Shown here piece after piece: positions 26,437 to 38,345 of a stretch of DNA of 64,000 nucleotides. Origin of the DNA: Pithys albifrons albifrons (Eukaryota > Chordata > Aves > Passeriformes > Thamnophilidae); NCBI RefSeq assembly GCF_047495875.1, contig NC_092497.1, forward strand, positions 5,837,437 to 5,901,436. Reading direction: 5' to 3'. Every line of letters begins with the position of its first letter. The first letter of the stretch is position 1. A model generated the notes under the pieces. That model was given only the letters and a program-made list of their open reading frames with translations, was not told the DNA's origin and ran no database searches. A program made the translations under genes and the position numbers.

Positions 26437-27052
26437 GTCTGTTTGCAACCAAAATCATGTCAAAGCTTGCTGGAAAAATGAATTTGACAAATGTCAGAAT
26501 TTCTAGGAGGAGAGACTTTCTTTATCCTTGTAGAGAAAACAGAGGATTTCAAATTAAACATGACAAGAATGACAAGAAAATATGGCAAATTGAAATAATA
26601 GCCTTTAATTTAGAGGCATTAAATCTGTTCTAATTTTTATGAAAATTGATGAGCATTTGGTATCCAAATAGAAGTGCAATGGTAAAATACTATTGCAAGT
26701 CAAGACAGCACTTATCTAAAAGTAAATAGGTGAATTCCAAAATGACCTGAAGATTTATCTACCTTAACATTTCAGTTCAGATTAGGAGTGCACTTTTTCA
26801 GTGAAATCATTGGTGTTACTTTTCCTGGCATCCTTAAATCTGATGCTGGTTATACTTAAACTTCTCCTAAAGACCACCAGTGCACTTCAAATGCCCACAG
26901 GTGTACAGGCCCACAGCCTGCAGGACCACACTGAGGTTGTTCCCTGAAATGTAAATGACATGGAGATGCTTGTCCAGACATTGATGTAGGTAAATACCTA
27001 CATATTCATGGAATCATATTAGTGACAAACATGAGATGGTAAAATGTGGCAA

Positions 27053-27056
<4 letters not shown>

Positions 27057-27090
<34 letters not shown>
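27057..27090. repeat. (TG)n microsatellite
   Basis: About sixteen TG units ending in TATG. Confidence 0.95.
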
Positions 27091-27091
<1 letters not shown>

Positions 27092-27771
27092 AATACAGTT
27101 ATAAACATGTCAGCACAGAAACCATTGTCAGTATGAAGATGCTACTGAGATTGTAGCACCATATTTTATTGTGATGAATATTTCTTTTTTTTGTTCCACT
27201 GTAGTTTTACACCCTTCTTAAAACACATTATTGAGAGTGATTCCCATATCCCTAGTAGTGATTAGTCAGTCATGAGTAAGAAAGTTTTAAAAGGAATTGT
27301 GTATGCATACCATAAAATAATTTTTCATTTTTACACCTGTAATAAAAGAGCGGAAGTGTAGGGGGGAAGTAAAAGGAAAACAAAAAACAGTCAAACTAAA
27401 AAATAGAAAGAAAGAAAACATTGAATGCTACTAAAAGGAAAGATAAAAGACACATGTAGTAATGACAGGTCAGGATTCAGATAGAACCTTCAAATCATAC
27501 AGGAAATATGAAAAGCATTCAGCACCAGTATTCAACCAGCAATATGCATAAAGGAAAGATATTAATCCCAAGGGGATGCGCATCTCTCACTGAGGGCAAA
27601 CTCAAGTTAACTAGAAAAGTCAAGCACTTATCATGAAAATTACTTTAAGGATTATAAGAAGAACATCCTAGTCATTCTTAAAGAAGCAACACAAATTATA
27701 AAATCCCTAATGCCGGTTATTTAGTGAGGTGTAGATTTCATTTTCTCTCTCATCTTCTTCTTTTCTTTCAG

Positions 27772-27845
27772 CTTGACAAAGATAACTTGTCTAAACAATA
27801 GAAATACCTCCTGTGCTGCACCAGTTCAATCCAAAATCTATCAAG
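27772..27845 (+). other. Possible 74-nt internal exon (unproven)
   Basis: A pyrimidine-rich tract (27741-27769) ends in CAG at 27771, and 74 nt later there is CAAG|GTAATAATG, a good 5' splice site. One frame stays open through the segment with one base left over at each side. It would encode LTKITCLNNRNT... followed by a Cys and SKIYQ. The other two frames have stops. No protein family was recognised, so it may be an exon of a long non-coding RNA, an exon of an unrecognised gene, or a chance pairing of splice-like sites. Confidence 0.2.
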
Positions 27846-27939
27846 GTAATAATGTGGTTTGAAAAACCATCACAGAAGCTCACTGAAAATATTACTGAAC
27901 ATACACCCCGGAGAGGCAATATGGCTTATGGTTCACATC

Positions 27940-28065
27940 AGGGAGATGAAAATCAAGTTAAAATACAGGCTAAGTGACATGCTCGGGGTGTCACCAATAT
28001 TTTGTGGCAGACCCAGGGTGTGAACCCAGGCTAATGTTCTGCCCAGCACTTGACTGTACAGACTT
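27940..28065 (-). mobile_element. MIR-like SINE fragment
   Basis: The segment reads GGGAGATGAAAATCAAG, GGCTAAGTGACATGCTC, GTCACC and then CAGACCCAGGGTGTGAACCC. This follows the order of the reversed MIR consensus (AACTGAGG, TTAAGTAACTTGCCCAAGGT, CAGAGCCGGGATTCGAACCC). The overlapping plus-strand open frame is therefore repeat-derived. It is strongly diverged, as expected for an amniote-wide SINE. Confidence 0.6.
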
Positions 28066-28609
28066 GGATTTAAATAACTTAGTTACAATAGACATATCTG
28101 TAAATCCCAAACTTGAAGCCAGAAAGGTGAAGCAGAGAGGAAGTCATTTGCATATATGTAAATTTGTGAAAGATCTTGAAAATAAACATATAATTTCTAA
28201 GACTGAAAACATTGTTTTAATCACAAGACCATGCATTCTGAGCAGCAGGGAACTGTTTTTGTTGACTTCTTTAGATTTTTGCCGATGTTCTACTCCCAGA
28301 TAAGTACTATTCAGCAAGAATTTGGGTGACATTATCAATCTGGAATGTGCAGAAGCTTAAGTTTGCCACACACTTAGCAGGAATTTACACAATGGTAGAT
28401 TATCCTTGGAAGCTGGGAAAAAACCCCCATAGCTGGGAAGACACTTATGGCAACATCCAAGGTCATAGGTACTAAAGAGGTTTGAACTTAGAATCACTTA
28501 AACCAGGAGCAAACCAGGGCTTGCAAGAGCAGACAGCAAACTATCAGCTAATTCCTTGAAAAGTCTTGGGCTTTGCTTTCTGTTGTTTGTTTTCCTATTC
28601 TTTCATTTT

Positions 28610-28800
<191 letters not shown>

Positions 28801-31800
28801 CTTCCTTTTGCCAGATTACATCCTTAGGAACTTCTTAAATTTACCTCTAGGGAGGCTACTACACAGAAAAACAACCCTGATTCCTTTAGCTTTGAAGATG
28901 TTAAGTCACAGTACTCCTGTTCAGCTACTTGAAGACACACTTAAGCCTTTAATGGGTTTAAAACATTGGTTTTTGCTGAGAACTTAGTCCAGGTATGAAA
29001 CAGCCAGTAGTTCTAAAACCAATGTTTTGAGGTCAGAATATAAAACACATAAAATCATTTCTTATAAAAAAGGAGAAGGCATAAGTCCTGTTACCCAGTA
29101 ACGTAAGTGACATAAAGAAGCAGCCTTTGTTGACTTTCCTTTCTTCTGATACATTTCATAATTTATTTTAACATTTTCAGTTTAGCAGTGTTCCTAAATA
29201 CTGATTTTAAATCCACCTTACCTAGAACTTTTTTCTTCACATAGGTGTTTCATTCAGTTTTCGATAGGCCATTCAGAGAGTTGTTTATAGCATCTGATTT
29301 CTTCCCCAGGGAAAAAGCTTTCACTCACTTCACTGCATATAAGCAGCACACAGAGAGATGGTGAAACTGATTTAGACACAATGAAGGTAAAATATTACAG
29401 AACATCCCTATTTTCTTTACAATGCCAGATACACAAACATGTTTGAAGTCCACTGCAGTTGCTGCCTAAATCTGGGCTTCCTTCAGTCCTATACATTAAC
29501 ATTTCTGAAATTATCTCTACTTCCATCATTCCCATACTTGTCTCAGTCGCTCTTTCACTTTATCACTTCTAAACCCCTTTGGGATTTACAGAGTAGACAG
29601 ATCAAGCACTTCAGAAGACATAACTAAAGGGAAGTATACTCTGAATCCATAGTTTTCCTCCTTGTTTGGGAACAGGAGATTTGAGATTGATTTCTACATT
29701 TTTCATGGCAGGACTTAAAAATTCCTTCCAATTACAGGGGTTTTTTTGATGCTGGATGTAAACATGGGTGTATTCTCAATTATCTGTATTAAAACTGTTC
29801 ATTTTACATGCCATTACTGAAAGAAATTGTGTGAGCATTGCTCCAAAGTTTATTACTTGACCATTTAGATAAAGTTACAGAGCTATAAATTGCAATACTT
29901 TTACCTCCACTTAAGATTCATAGTTCTAAAAGGAGACAGAACTAGAATGAAAAAAAATATATTTTTTTTATGTCATCTGAGTGCCTCATCACTAAGATAC
30001 AGGTTTCTTCCCTTCTTTGTTGTTCCTAGTCTACCCATCTCCACTTCTCCTCTCATCTCCATTTTACCACTGTCACGGTGCCAAGGGACAAAGGAAAAGG
30101 CTATCACACCTTGGACAGCCCAAGAGTTGAATGACAGATCCTACAATAATGTGAACTACAGTGCACAAGTCTCAATAAATCTGAGTCTATTCTCTAAAAG
30201 AGATAATATTTATCTCTGATAAAGTGTGCTTCATTAGGAGATGTCAGAACCTTTCAGTGGAAGTCAATACCACTGTTTTGCAGTTAAGACATTAAGTGAA
30301 TTATTCAGCTGTAAAGTGGCTAAATTGGGGAGGGGGGGGGGGGGGGGGGAGTGGGGAGTGGGGAGGGCAGGGAAGCCAGAACAAACCCCAAACAAAACCA
30401 TTAGACAGTCTAAAGAGTTGGATGAGCAATCTGCCCAGCTGAGATCCCTTATATACTTGGAAATCAGATAGTGTCTATCCTGAATACTTTTTTCTTCAAG
30501 TGAAGTTTTGTTATTGAGGCATCAAAGCTTTCCCATTTCAAAGCTGGAGACACCTTTCTCTGTTTCTTTACTTCTTGATTTTTTTCTTTTCATAGAGTAC
30601 ATTAGGAAGGTACCCAGGCAATTGATTGCATTGCTTATGTGTTGGCCAAGTGGAAATGATACTGAAATATGCATACATTTAGAGAGATGAACATGAACAA
30701 CTTGCATAGGCCTTTAAATAAAATTTATATACAACCTCTCAGGAATACTCCAAGGGTTTCATATAAATAACTCAAAATATAATTTAATCCCTGATTCTTT
30801 GTCCTACCATGACAGTAAACAAAAAGTCTATGTGGTGAACTGCAAAGTATATCTGAAGCTAGTACACCATTATGTAAAACTGTGGCGTTATCTTGATTCA
30901 TAAATAAGTATTGCTTACTTCTCCCAAGTTCTTTCTGACTGTGTGCTTCCTCTCCTTCTCCCAGCCTCTCTGCAAATGCAATCTTTTTTTTTTTCTTTGT
31001 TTTTTTTTTTCCTGGGTATATTGGAAAATAAATTAGCTGGATTTGTGCTATCAGGGAGTCTGTCATTAGGGGGATATTTGTCTTTTTCTGCTTCCCTTGT
31101 GGTTTCTATCAAAGGTTCAAGCGTATGGGTTATATCTTTCTTTATCTCCATTGTGTTTTAACATAGAAGGGAAAGAAAACAGGAAAGATATTTTATCTCC
31201 TCATGTACCATATAAGGATCAGTTGCATTGAGGCAGCACCCATATCTCTCTCCTGCTTCACATGTCCACAGATTGCTTGAGCTGCTGACCAAACTGAAGC
31301 AAAAAGCGAGAATGTGATTTCGATAAGATTTCCTCTAGGTTACTAAATTATTGAAAGTCTGGGTAACTCTTTGGGTCATGCAGTCGCTATACTTCTTTGA
31401 GCTTCTTTCAGGTATAGCGTTCTGTAAGTTTTAGAAAAGTAAATATAAAAATAGAGGAGTTATTTAGTTTCGTTGTTTCATCAATTTGAAGTATAATTGT
31501 ATCTCCTTATTACTAAGATGAATACAAAAATACCTTAAACCACTAAATTAGTTCAGTTACATTTGAATGGTCCACCAGACATTTGTGTTTCTTACCATCC
31601 AGCTATGTTATCATGCCCCAAAATGCAGGAAACTACTTCACAATGCTTCACAAAAAGATTTTGAGTCAGATTTCAAAGCCCATTTGGGGTCAGACAGTCT
31701 GTGACTTCTTGGAATTAAGTAAGTACCATTTTTTATTCACACTCCCCTAATTCACAGTGTTAAGGAGAGAACAAAAAAACCCCAAACCCTACAGAATCAA

Positions 31801-31948
31801 ATATATCAGTTCAAAGGACTCATGTCTTGTAAACTTGATCAGCATGCAAAAATATTTTAGGGAGCAAAATTAATGTGGTGTAAGAGATTTTTTTTCTTCC
31901 CTCCCTCCACCCCCTGAAATGACTGGCTCTGTGTTTAGCATCAAACCG
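28801..31948. other. Host sequence without recognisable gene
   Basis: Unique-looking AT-rich sequence with a G-run at 30327. The open frames at 29890-30219 and 30725-31066 have no domain signature and no splice context. Confidence 0.45.
30327..30372 (+). repeat. G-rich run, potential G-quadruplex
   Basis: GGGG A G(18) A, then GTGGGGAGTGGGGAGGGCAGGG. At least four G-tracts of three or more occur within 46 bp, which satisfies the usual quadruplex pattern. The longest G run may also be an assembly-error hot spot. Confidence 0.85.
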
Positions 31949-31959
31949 GTGTTGTACTG
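31949..31959 (+). repeat. 11-bp target-site duplication, left copy
   Basis: GTGTTGTACTG is repeated exactly at 33304-33314. The two copies bracket the deleted RTE-like element together with the LTR nested in its tail. Confidence 0.9.
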
Positions 31960-33303
31960 CGTCTCTGAGGACACCCCCTTGTCAGGGGGAGAAGCTTGCG
32001 TGCCCTCATGAGGTTGTGTGCTATGCTGGTGGGGATATGTGCCTGTGCCTGTCCCTGTAGGGTCTCCATGCCAGACGGGTCTCAGCTGAAGGGTCAGACA
32101 AAGTGTGTCCAAGGGCAGGATGGGCTCGCTAGCCCTCTGGCAACCATCCTAGGAGAAGGACAACTCTAACTCCAAAACCGGGCAGATGGAGCTCAAGTAG
32201 CCCTGTAAGGCCACCCATTTAACAGAAGCATACTCTAATCAAACCTATGTCCTGAGGTATTTGTTGTTACCTTCCAAGCTCGCTAGGCTGTAGCACATGA
32301 ACCTTATGAGTAAAGGGTGGGGTCAATTCTGTGCATGCTGTGCCTCACCTAAAAAATCCATTTTGCAGGCTTGAAGGTTTTACCCACATTGCAAAGCCCT
32401 GTAGTGGTAGGCGTGGGTCGAAACGGCAGGTGATAGGAGACTTGACCCCAGAGATGACAGTCTTGTGGGTTGCATCCTGAATAACCAAGCTGCCTTTTCT
32501 AAAGACAGCACTTCTTGCTCCACATGGAGAGGGGCCTAGAAAAGGTAGCCTAAACAAAGCTTATCTCTGTAACTGGTTGGATAACCGTGGCCAACCGGTG
32601 TCTTCCGATGTGGTCCCGCATCTGTCTTTTTAGCCACCAGCACACTTGCAGCAAGCATTGGTACTGCCCTTCCCAAATCTTCATTCGCAAAGCCTAGCCA
32701 TGATGATGATGATTGTCTTGGGTTGAGCTGGCAAAACTCCAACTGCCCAACACAGAATGTTAGAGCTTCTCTCTCTCCGGCCAAGAAATGGGAGGAAAGT
32801 TAAAAAAACAACTTCAAACTACATTTATTATTAAACTAACTATATATATATATTTATACAGAAAAGAGAAAATCAAGAGAGACTACAATAGAATACACTC
32901 ACAAGTTAGAAATAACAAGAAGTAACTTCCCACTCTCCAGTAAACACAAATTCTACCATTCTAACTACAAATTACTCCAGAGACTCAATCCCCAGAAAGA
33001 CAGACGTAAGCAGAAAGACTAAGAACAAACATTTTACTTCCCTAAGATAACGTGGTGGTGAGCCAGTGCTGAGGGCCTGGGCCTCCTGTCCCTCTTGGGA
33101 CTGCACAGTGTGTCCTCCTAGGACCACAGCTGTGAAGCAACCGACCAAGCCACTTCCACTCTGGCTCTTACCCCTTTGAGATGATGTCAGAATATAGTAT
33201 GGAATACTATTGGCTAGAAGAAGTCACCTGTCAGCTAGCTCAGCCCAGCTCAAATCAGCTGAGAGTCCCAGGCCTACCTGGCTAAACCCATAACAATGAT
33301 GAT
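31960..33303 (+). mobile_element. Internally deleted RTE-like non-LTR element, interrupted by an LTR
   Basis: The element begins CGTCTCTGAGGACACCCCC. Its 5' part (to ~32392) is colinear with the 5' end of the minus-strand element at 48261-47880. It ends with the same 3' terminus: TTTTTAGCCACCAGC, GCAGCAAGC, CAAAGCCTAGCC and an ATG tail. Between them are ~200 bp of further 5'-proximal sequence, perhaps the start of the endonuclease frame. The reverse transcriptase region is absent. The ATG tail (32696-32713) is split by a solo LTR and resumes at 33296. Exact 11-bp duplications flank the whole, so both ends are genuine. It has no coding capacity and would need enzyme from a relative. Confidence 0.85.
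32714..33295 (-). mobile_element. Solo LTR of an avian endogenous retrovirus, ERVL-like (copy 2)
   Basis: The 582-bp LTR runs from TGTCTTGGGTTGAG to CCCATAACA and is related along its length to 3747-4349. It sits inside the ATG-repeat tail of the RTE-like element, with ATGAT on both sides (32709-32713 and 33296-33300), a 5-bp target duplication. Read on the minus strand it has an AATAAA poly(A) signal (plus-strand TTTATTATT near 32825). The GTATGGAATACTATTGGCTAG box relates it to ERVL-type bird LTRs. No internal genes adjoin it. Confidence 0.85.
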
Positions 33304-33314
33304 GTGTTGTACTG
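33304..33314 (+). repeat. 11-bp target-site duplication, right copy
   Basis: GTGTTGTACTG, identical to 31949-31959. It marks the true 3' end of the RTE-like insertion beyond the nested LTR. Confidence 0.9.
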
Positions 33315-34133
33315 AAGCAGTCTTAGCTGTGTGGCCATGGAAAGCTCTCTGTAACCTCATTTGACCAAATACTTCAGCACCTGTACAAAATAAAAGCTGT
33401 GGTGATTGAACAAGAAATGTGGTATGTGTGAAGCCAGTTGAATTTAGTAGTGCTCTTCACATTGCCAAACCTGAAATGTGTCTGACCCCTTTGTATATGC
33501 AACATATTAACCATAAATTTACATTTTGCAAGCTGTAATGTCCAAATTTTCTGTTTCTTTTTTTTTCCTTTCCCCCCAAAATCTCCATTTAAATCGACAT
33601 TGAAGTAGTTACTTGATTGGATATTAACAAAAAAAAAGTTTAAAAAAAAGGAAAAGAACACAGCTTACATTATAGGGTTTAACACTGATATTAATTCTGA
33701 ATATTCTATTCTTGAATGATTTTCTTCCTAGTTATAGAAAGCAAATGGGAAGAGAGGGCAAGATTCTGACTGAGGTAGGTGAAAACACGCAAAAATTACT
33801 TAAGTGGTGATAAAAATACAGTGTCTGGGACAGATGTCTGAATTATTCATTTCTGTTGATATCAGAAACACGGCATGGGGCAAGCTGTAATATATGTCTT
33901 GGAGGTCACATAGATAATGAAATCAGTTGTTTATTTCAATAAAAATCATAGGAAGGAGTTTTGATTAAATAATAAGGATCTGTTAACCTTGATTTCTTTG
34001 AATACTTTTAAAGTGAATTTAAATAAGGGTAAAAAATATTCTCTTTTTCATTGAGAAACAGTTTTTCCCTCTATGAGAATTCTGCATTGTGATAACGTTA
34101 TTTTTTTTTATTTTTGATATGTAAATAGTGCTA
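33315..34133. other. Host sequence without recognisable gene
   Basis: AT-rich with several A/T runs. No feature was recognised. Confidence 0.4.
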
Positions 34134-34772
34134 TGCAGCGTTGAGGGGAAGGGAGAGGACTCCTCCTGCCTCCAGAGCCGAGGGGACACAGAGAAAGGAG
34201 ATGTTACCAGCCCACAGGTTAGAAGGCAAAGACATTTATTGTGAAATATATGAGGCTTTTATAAATTCTTGGGGGAAGGTGCTAGATTTGGGACTGTCTT
34301 GGGTAAGAACACCAGAAGAGGAAGGGTCTTAGGTGCCTTGGCTAGCCAGTAGGGGAAATGGAGGCTAAAAACCAATAGAAAATCAGGGATTGGGGATAGA
34401 TGGGGGTGATAGCCAGTAGGATTAGGACAGGGTCAGGGCTGGCTGCAGCCACAGCCATGCAGCTGTGCCAAAAGGCAGAGGGATCCCGAACACGGGGCTG
34501 CCTGGCTGGACGGCCAGGAAAAGCCCAGATATGTTTCTCTCGGCTCCTGCCGTAGCAGCGCAGAGTGGGGAGGGGGTCTGAGATCCTCGGATCCCGGAGG
34601 TTCCCTGTCGGGGAATGACTGCTCAGCCCAGGACGAGACAAACCGATGTTTAAGGGGCTTCCTGGGATGAGTCATCAGGTGAACAAAGAAGCCTCCGGGC
34701 GACGCAGAGAACCGGATGGTGTGTGGTGGAAGAGCTCCGCAGGGAAGTGATAACAGACCCGGAGGGGTGACA
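34134..34772 (-). mobile_element. Probable retroviral LTR (minus strand), GC-rich
   Basis: The block is markedly richer in GC and CpG than its flanks. Read on the minus strand it runs TGTCACCCCTCC ... CTCAACGCTGCA, with a CCAAT-type site (plus-strand ATTGG near 34390), TTTATAAA (plus 34258-34265) and AATAAA (plus 34235-34240). That is promoter-then-poly(A) order with a short R region. No matching target duplication was seen (GTGCTA versus CAGAAC), so the ends may be off or it may be a recombinant. The open frames across it are not genes. Confidence 0.65.
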
Positions 34773-36489
34773 CAGAACTTTACAATTAAAACCCACAGTT
34801 TTAAAACTTAAGCAACAAGTCTTTTAGTAGGCAGCTTCACAAGGTAAGGGAGCTTCTTCAGTGCTGTCTTCGAGGTCCACACTTAAAGCCCATACTTTCC
34901 ACTCTTCATAATCTGGTGTTTCCCACATACTACTACTTTCAAAACCTCAGCTAATGTTAGAGTATTAGGCAGCTCCTGTGACTACAGAATCTAGTACTGT
35001 TTCCCAATTTTCCCTTTGCACTACATTTGCTGGATCGCATATCTCCCTTAGGTAATTAACTCTTTGCGACAGGAGCTGTTTTTTTTATTGTTTATGTAGA
35101 AAGCAGACAAGATTGGAGTGATTTTGACCTTGATCCAATAGATGTGGATATACCTTATTATAAGCACACAGTGGAAGTTGTCTGCCTCAGAGAATGAGTT
35201 CTGGCAACTACAGGACCAGTTCAGAACAAGTTCAACAAGTGGAAGAAACTAAATGCTCTCTGATCTCCTAGTCCAAACTTAAAGGATGAACATATCCTGG
35301 AGGATTCCCTCCATGTCCATTGTGGCTTGATAGATATCTTCCCATTCCATTAATCTGTGCACATCTCTGATAAGTTGTTTCTGTAAAGTTATGCAACATG
35401 AAGATGTTTTCAGTCCAGACCTACACAGAAATATTGTTAGGCTAGCTTAAGCTGCTTTATCCCAGCATGTTGCATCTGAAAATAGCCAAAGAGGTGTAGG
35501 GTAATAGAGTGTATATATATAGGAATAGACCTTGGAATACTCTCCAAGGCTGAATTCTTGTCTATATCTGTTCATTTTGTTCATCAATCCATCACCTCCA
35601 GCTCTGCTGGACTGTCCCAACAGGGGAGCCAGCCACATAAAACTCACTGAACAAGTTTCTCAAGACACCAGATGGACAGCAAGAAATATGACATAAGACA
35701 GGGAGTTAGATAAATGAAAGATATTGTTTTCTTCAGGTGCTGATGAGATCTAGTAAAAAAGTTCTTGCCCTCTGAGTGTGGAGTCAGTGATTTGGGGAGA
35801 CAGAAACCCTAAAGCTCCTCTTGAGTCCAGAATGCCACAGAGATGCTTTGTATGGCTCATTCTCATTGTTGTTTTTGTCTCTTGTCTGTTGAATATCCTG
35901 TGGTATGGTGGCTACTTCCAATGGTAATCTATTCACTCTTTTACTCATTTGCTTTGTAAGAGAACACTTACAAATGTGTGAACAAAACAGGTTCTGGTCA
36001 TACATATTTAAAAGTGAAGTTATGAGACTTCAGCTTAGAAGATAGCACTGTATATTTATTTATCTTTTCAAAGCATTGTTGTAGTTCCTGAAGCTCTCCT
36101 TGACATCTTATCTATCACGGTGCTTCCACTGAATATTCTAACACAGTGCTGCTTTTAATCTTCAGATGTAAACAAAAGCTTATTTTTTCATACCACCGTC
36201 ACAACCTGACAAAAGAAGTGGCTGAATATTGATCTATCTGCTGAAAGAAACTGTCCAAAGATAATTCAAAATACTCTCGGATCTACTAAATATCCATTAT
36301 GGAGCTGTGTTCTTTTTTCTTTTCTGTGATTCTTATTTGTATTCTCACAAGCCGTATTTGCAGCAAGTGTATACCAGGGGCTGAAACCTGCAACTTTACT
36401 TCATGATTGTAACTTTCTGATTTGCACTAGGAAGGAAGAATGATAAATCAGTGGTGTAGTCTACTCTCACCTTGAATACTGTGTTCCTT
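34773..36489. other. Host sequence without recognisable gene
   Basis: No gene, RNA or repeat was recognised. Confidence 0.4.
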
Positions 36490-36934
36490 TGTTGGGGGAG
36501 GCTTGGCCTGAGCCCCCAAATGCACAACCCACGATCCAGGAGCTGGCAGGCTAGCCAAGGTCATAGCAACCTTGAGGCAGCCTGAAGGTGGTTAAACAAC
36601 CTTGGAGCTGGGGAAAAACACAGCCTCGGTGGTGCCAGCACCGTGTTGCCTACCTTGTGCACACTGCCCCTTCCACCAATCAGAGCAGCCTGCCGCCTCA
36701 TGGACAGAGCCTCTTACCCTATCATAACTCGTTATTTTTCACATGTTCACCCCAAGAAGTTGTATTAACCTGTTAATTCCCCAATAAAGTTGAATGTTCC
36801 TGCTGCTATTATTTGATGCACGGCTCTATCTCTATGAGAATACGCACGTGCAACCAGAAGCCCGAACCCGGGGTCGCGTTGGGGTGGCTGGCAAGAGCAT
36901 GCAAAGCCTCTCACAACGCCAACCTTCCCCAACA
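36490..36934 (+). mobile_element. Solo LTR of an ERVK-like (class II) endogenous retrovirus
   Basis: The 445-bp block has perfect 8-bp terminal inverted repeats, TGTTGGGG ... CCCCAACA. It is flanked by exact 6-bp target duplications, TTCCTT (36484-36489 and 36935-36940). It carries CCAATCAGA (~36677) and AATAAA (36783-36788) in LTR order on the plus strand, followed by a CpG-bearing U5-like part. A 6-bp duplication is typical of class II (ERVK/alpharetrovirus-like) integrases. It is a solo LTR: no gag, pol or env adjoins it. Confidence 0.9.
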
Positions 36935-36940
36935 TTCCTT

Positions 36941-38234
36941 TTTGGTCAACTCGATATGGCAGGAGTAGAAAAGTCTGGAGAAAACAATGAAAATGACTAA
37001 AGTTTCCAGATAAGGAGAGATTAAAAAGCCTGAAACTATTTAGGTCTTGATTCCCCTAGTCCTTACACCCCCTTGTGTTTCACCTGGAACTAGGAGAGAT
37101 GAAGTGGAGCTGGATGAGATTTAGACTACTGACATTGTTTATCTCCAAAAGCATTTCCTTATCACCATGTATCTACATGTATCGTCCTCCTTTGATGCAG
37201 ACAATTCAGTTGCACAAGCACATGTTTAAAGGCATCAGGACTGTTTCCTTAATCTGAAGAACGTGAGGGGAAAAAAAGAGAAAAATGTTTTCCTTTAGAT
37301 TACAAATTACTTGGGAAAGATATTTCTATCATGATGTATGTGTACAATGCTTAGCAGATTGTGTTCCAATACTTCCAAAATATAAATGTGAAATATGAAG
37401 AAAGACAGAACTAGCAGTGATATAAATAATAAGTGACATGAAAAAAGCCCATTAGCAGTGCTCTTAATTTAGTTCTGTCTTAATTATACTATTCGGGTAA
37501 ATGTCACCAGATGATGCGTTTATATACAGTCTTACAAATTCTTTTTCCTGGAATGCACAGAAAGAATTTATCCATAAAATATTTTTATAGTAGTATTGAC
37601 CCTACATTTTGGAAACTCTGTAGCTGCCAGGAAACTTTACTATTTTCCTTTATTCATCTTCTGTGCCAAAATTGGTTATGAGAATTGGATCATTGGTGGT
37701 TAGGCACAGGAATTATCAGCATACTTTTGGGGCCCCTCTGCTCCATATGTTGTATCCATAACAATTAAAGAGCTTATTTAAAGTAATGTTCCATGCCATG
37801 GATTGGAAGTCCAAGATGTTAGGTAGCTCTCAATAAAGGGACAAAATGAATGGTCAAAACAACAAAAGAACTAGTACTAAATCATTTTTTAAAAAGTCAA
37901 ATTACTTGATGTTTAGCTCTGACTTACTGTACCCCAAAAGTTAGTGTCAAAAGCTGTAATTACCCTTTTTGTAAAATAGATGATTCATTTTTCCACAGAA
38001 ATATGGAGATAAGAGAATCACATCAAAATCCGTACCTGTTCAGATTTTTCAGAAATAGTTTTGTTTTGTTTTTTTTAAGGGAAGAAAATGTTACCATCTG
38101 GCCTCTGTGGGTAGAGATCAAACACAGAGCTGAAGTGCTGCAGTTTGTTGCCATTCATCACAGAGCGGAGGTGACTGCACAGAGAGCTTCACTCAGACTC
38201 TTACAAAAAGACCTGCCAGGTATATTAGGGATAT
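36941..38234. other. Host sequence without recognisable gene
   Basis: Nothing recognised. Confidence 0.4.
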
Positions 38235-38345
38235 AAAAAAACCCCAAAAAACAACAAACAAAAGCAAAATAGCACAAAACAAAACTAATAAAAAATGAAC
38301 CATGCAAGCAAAACAGTAACAATAACAACAAAACCCAAGAAACTT
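38235..38345. repeat. A/C-rich low-complexity tract
   Basis: Units such as AAAAAACCCCAAAAAACAAC and AACAAAACCC, almost without T or G. One of several such tracts in the window. Confidence 0.85.

Larger units (their letters stand above)
26114..27771. other. Host sequence without recognisable gene; two dinucleotide repeats
   Basis: AT-rich. Contains (TA)n at 26414-26436 and (TG)n at 27057-27090. No coding region was recognised. Confidence 0.45.

Noticed and set aside
27974..28303. 109-codon frame with several Cys residues at its start
   Set aside because: The Cys-containing part is the translated MIR-like SINE; the rest lacks any signature.
34141..34675. Three Pro/Arg/Ser-rich open frames on both strands
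   Set aside because: They lie inside a GC-rich LTR with CCAAT, TATA and poly(A) signals; no domain was recognised.
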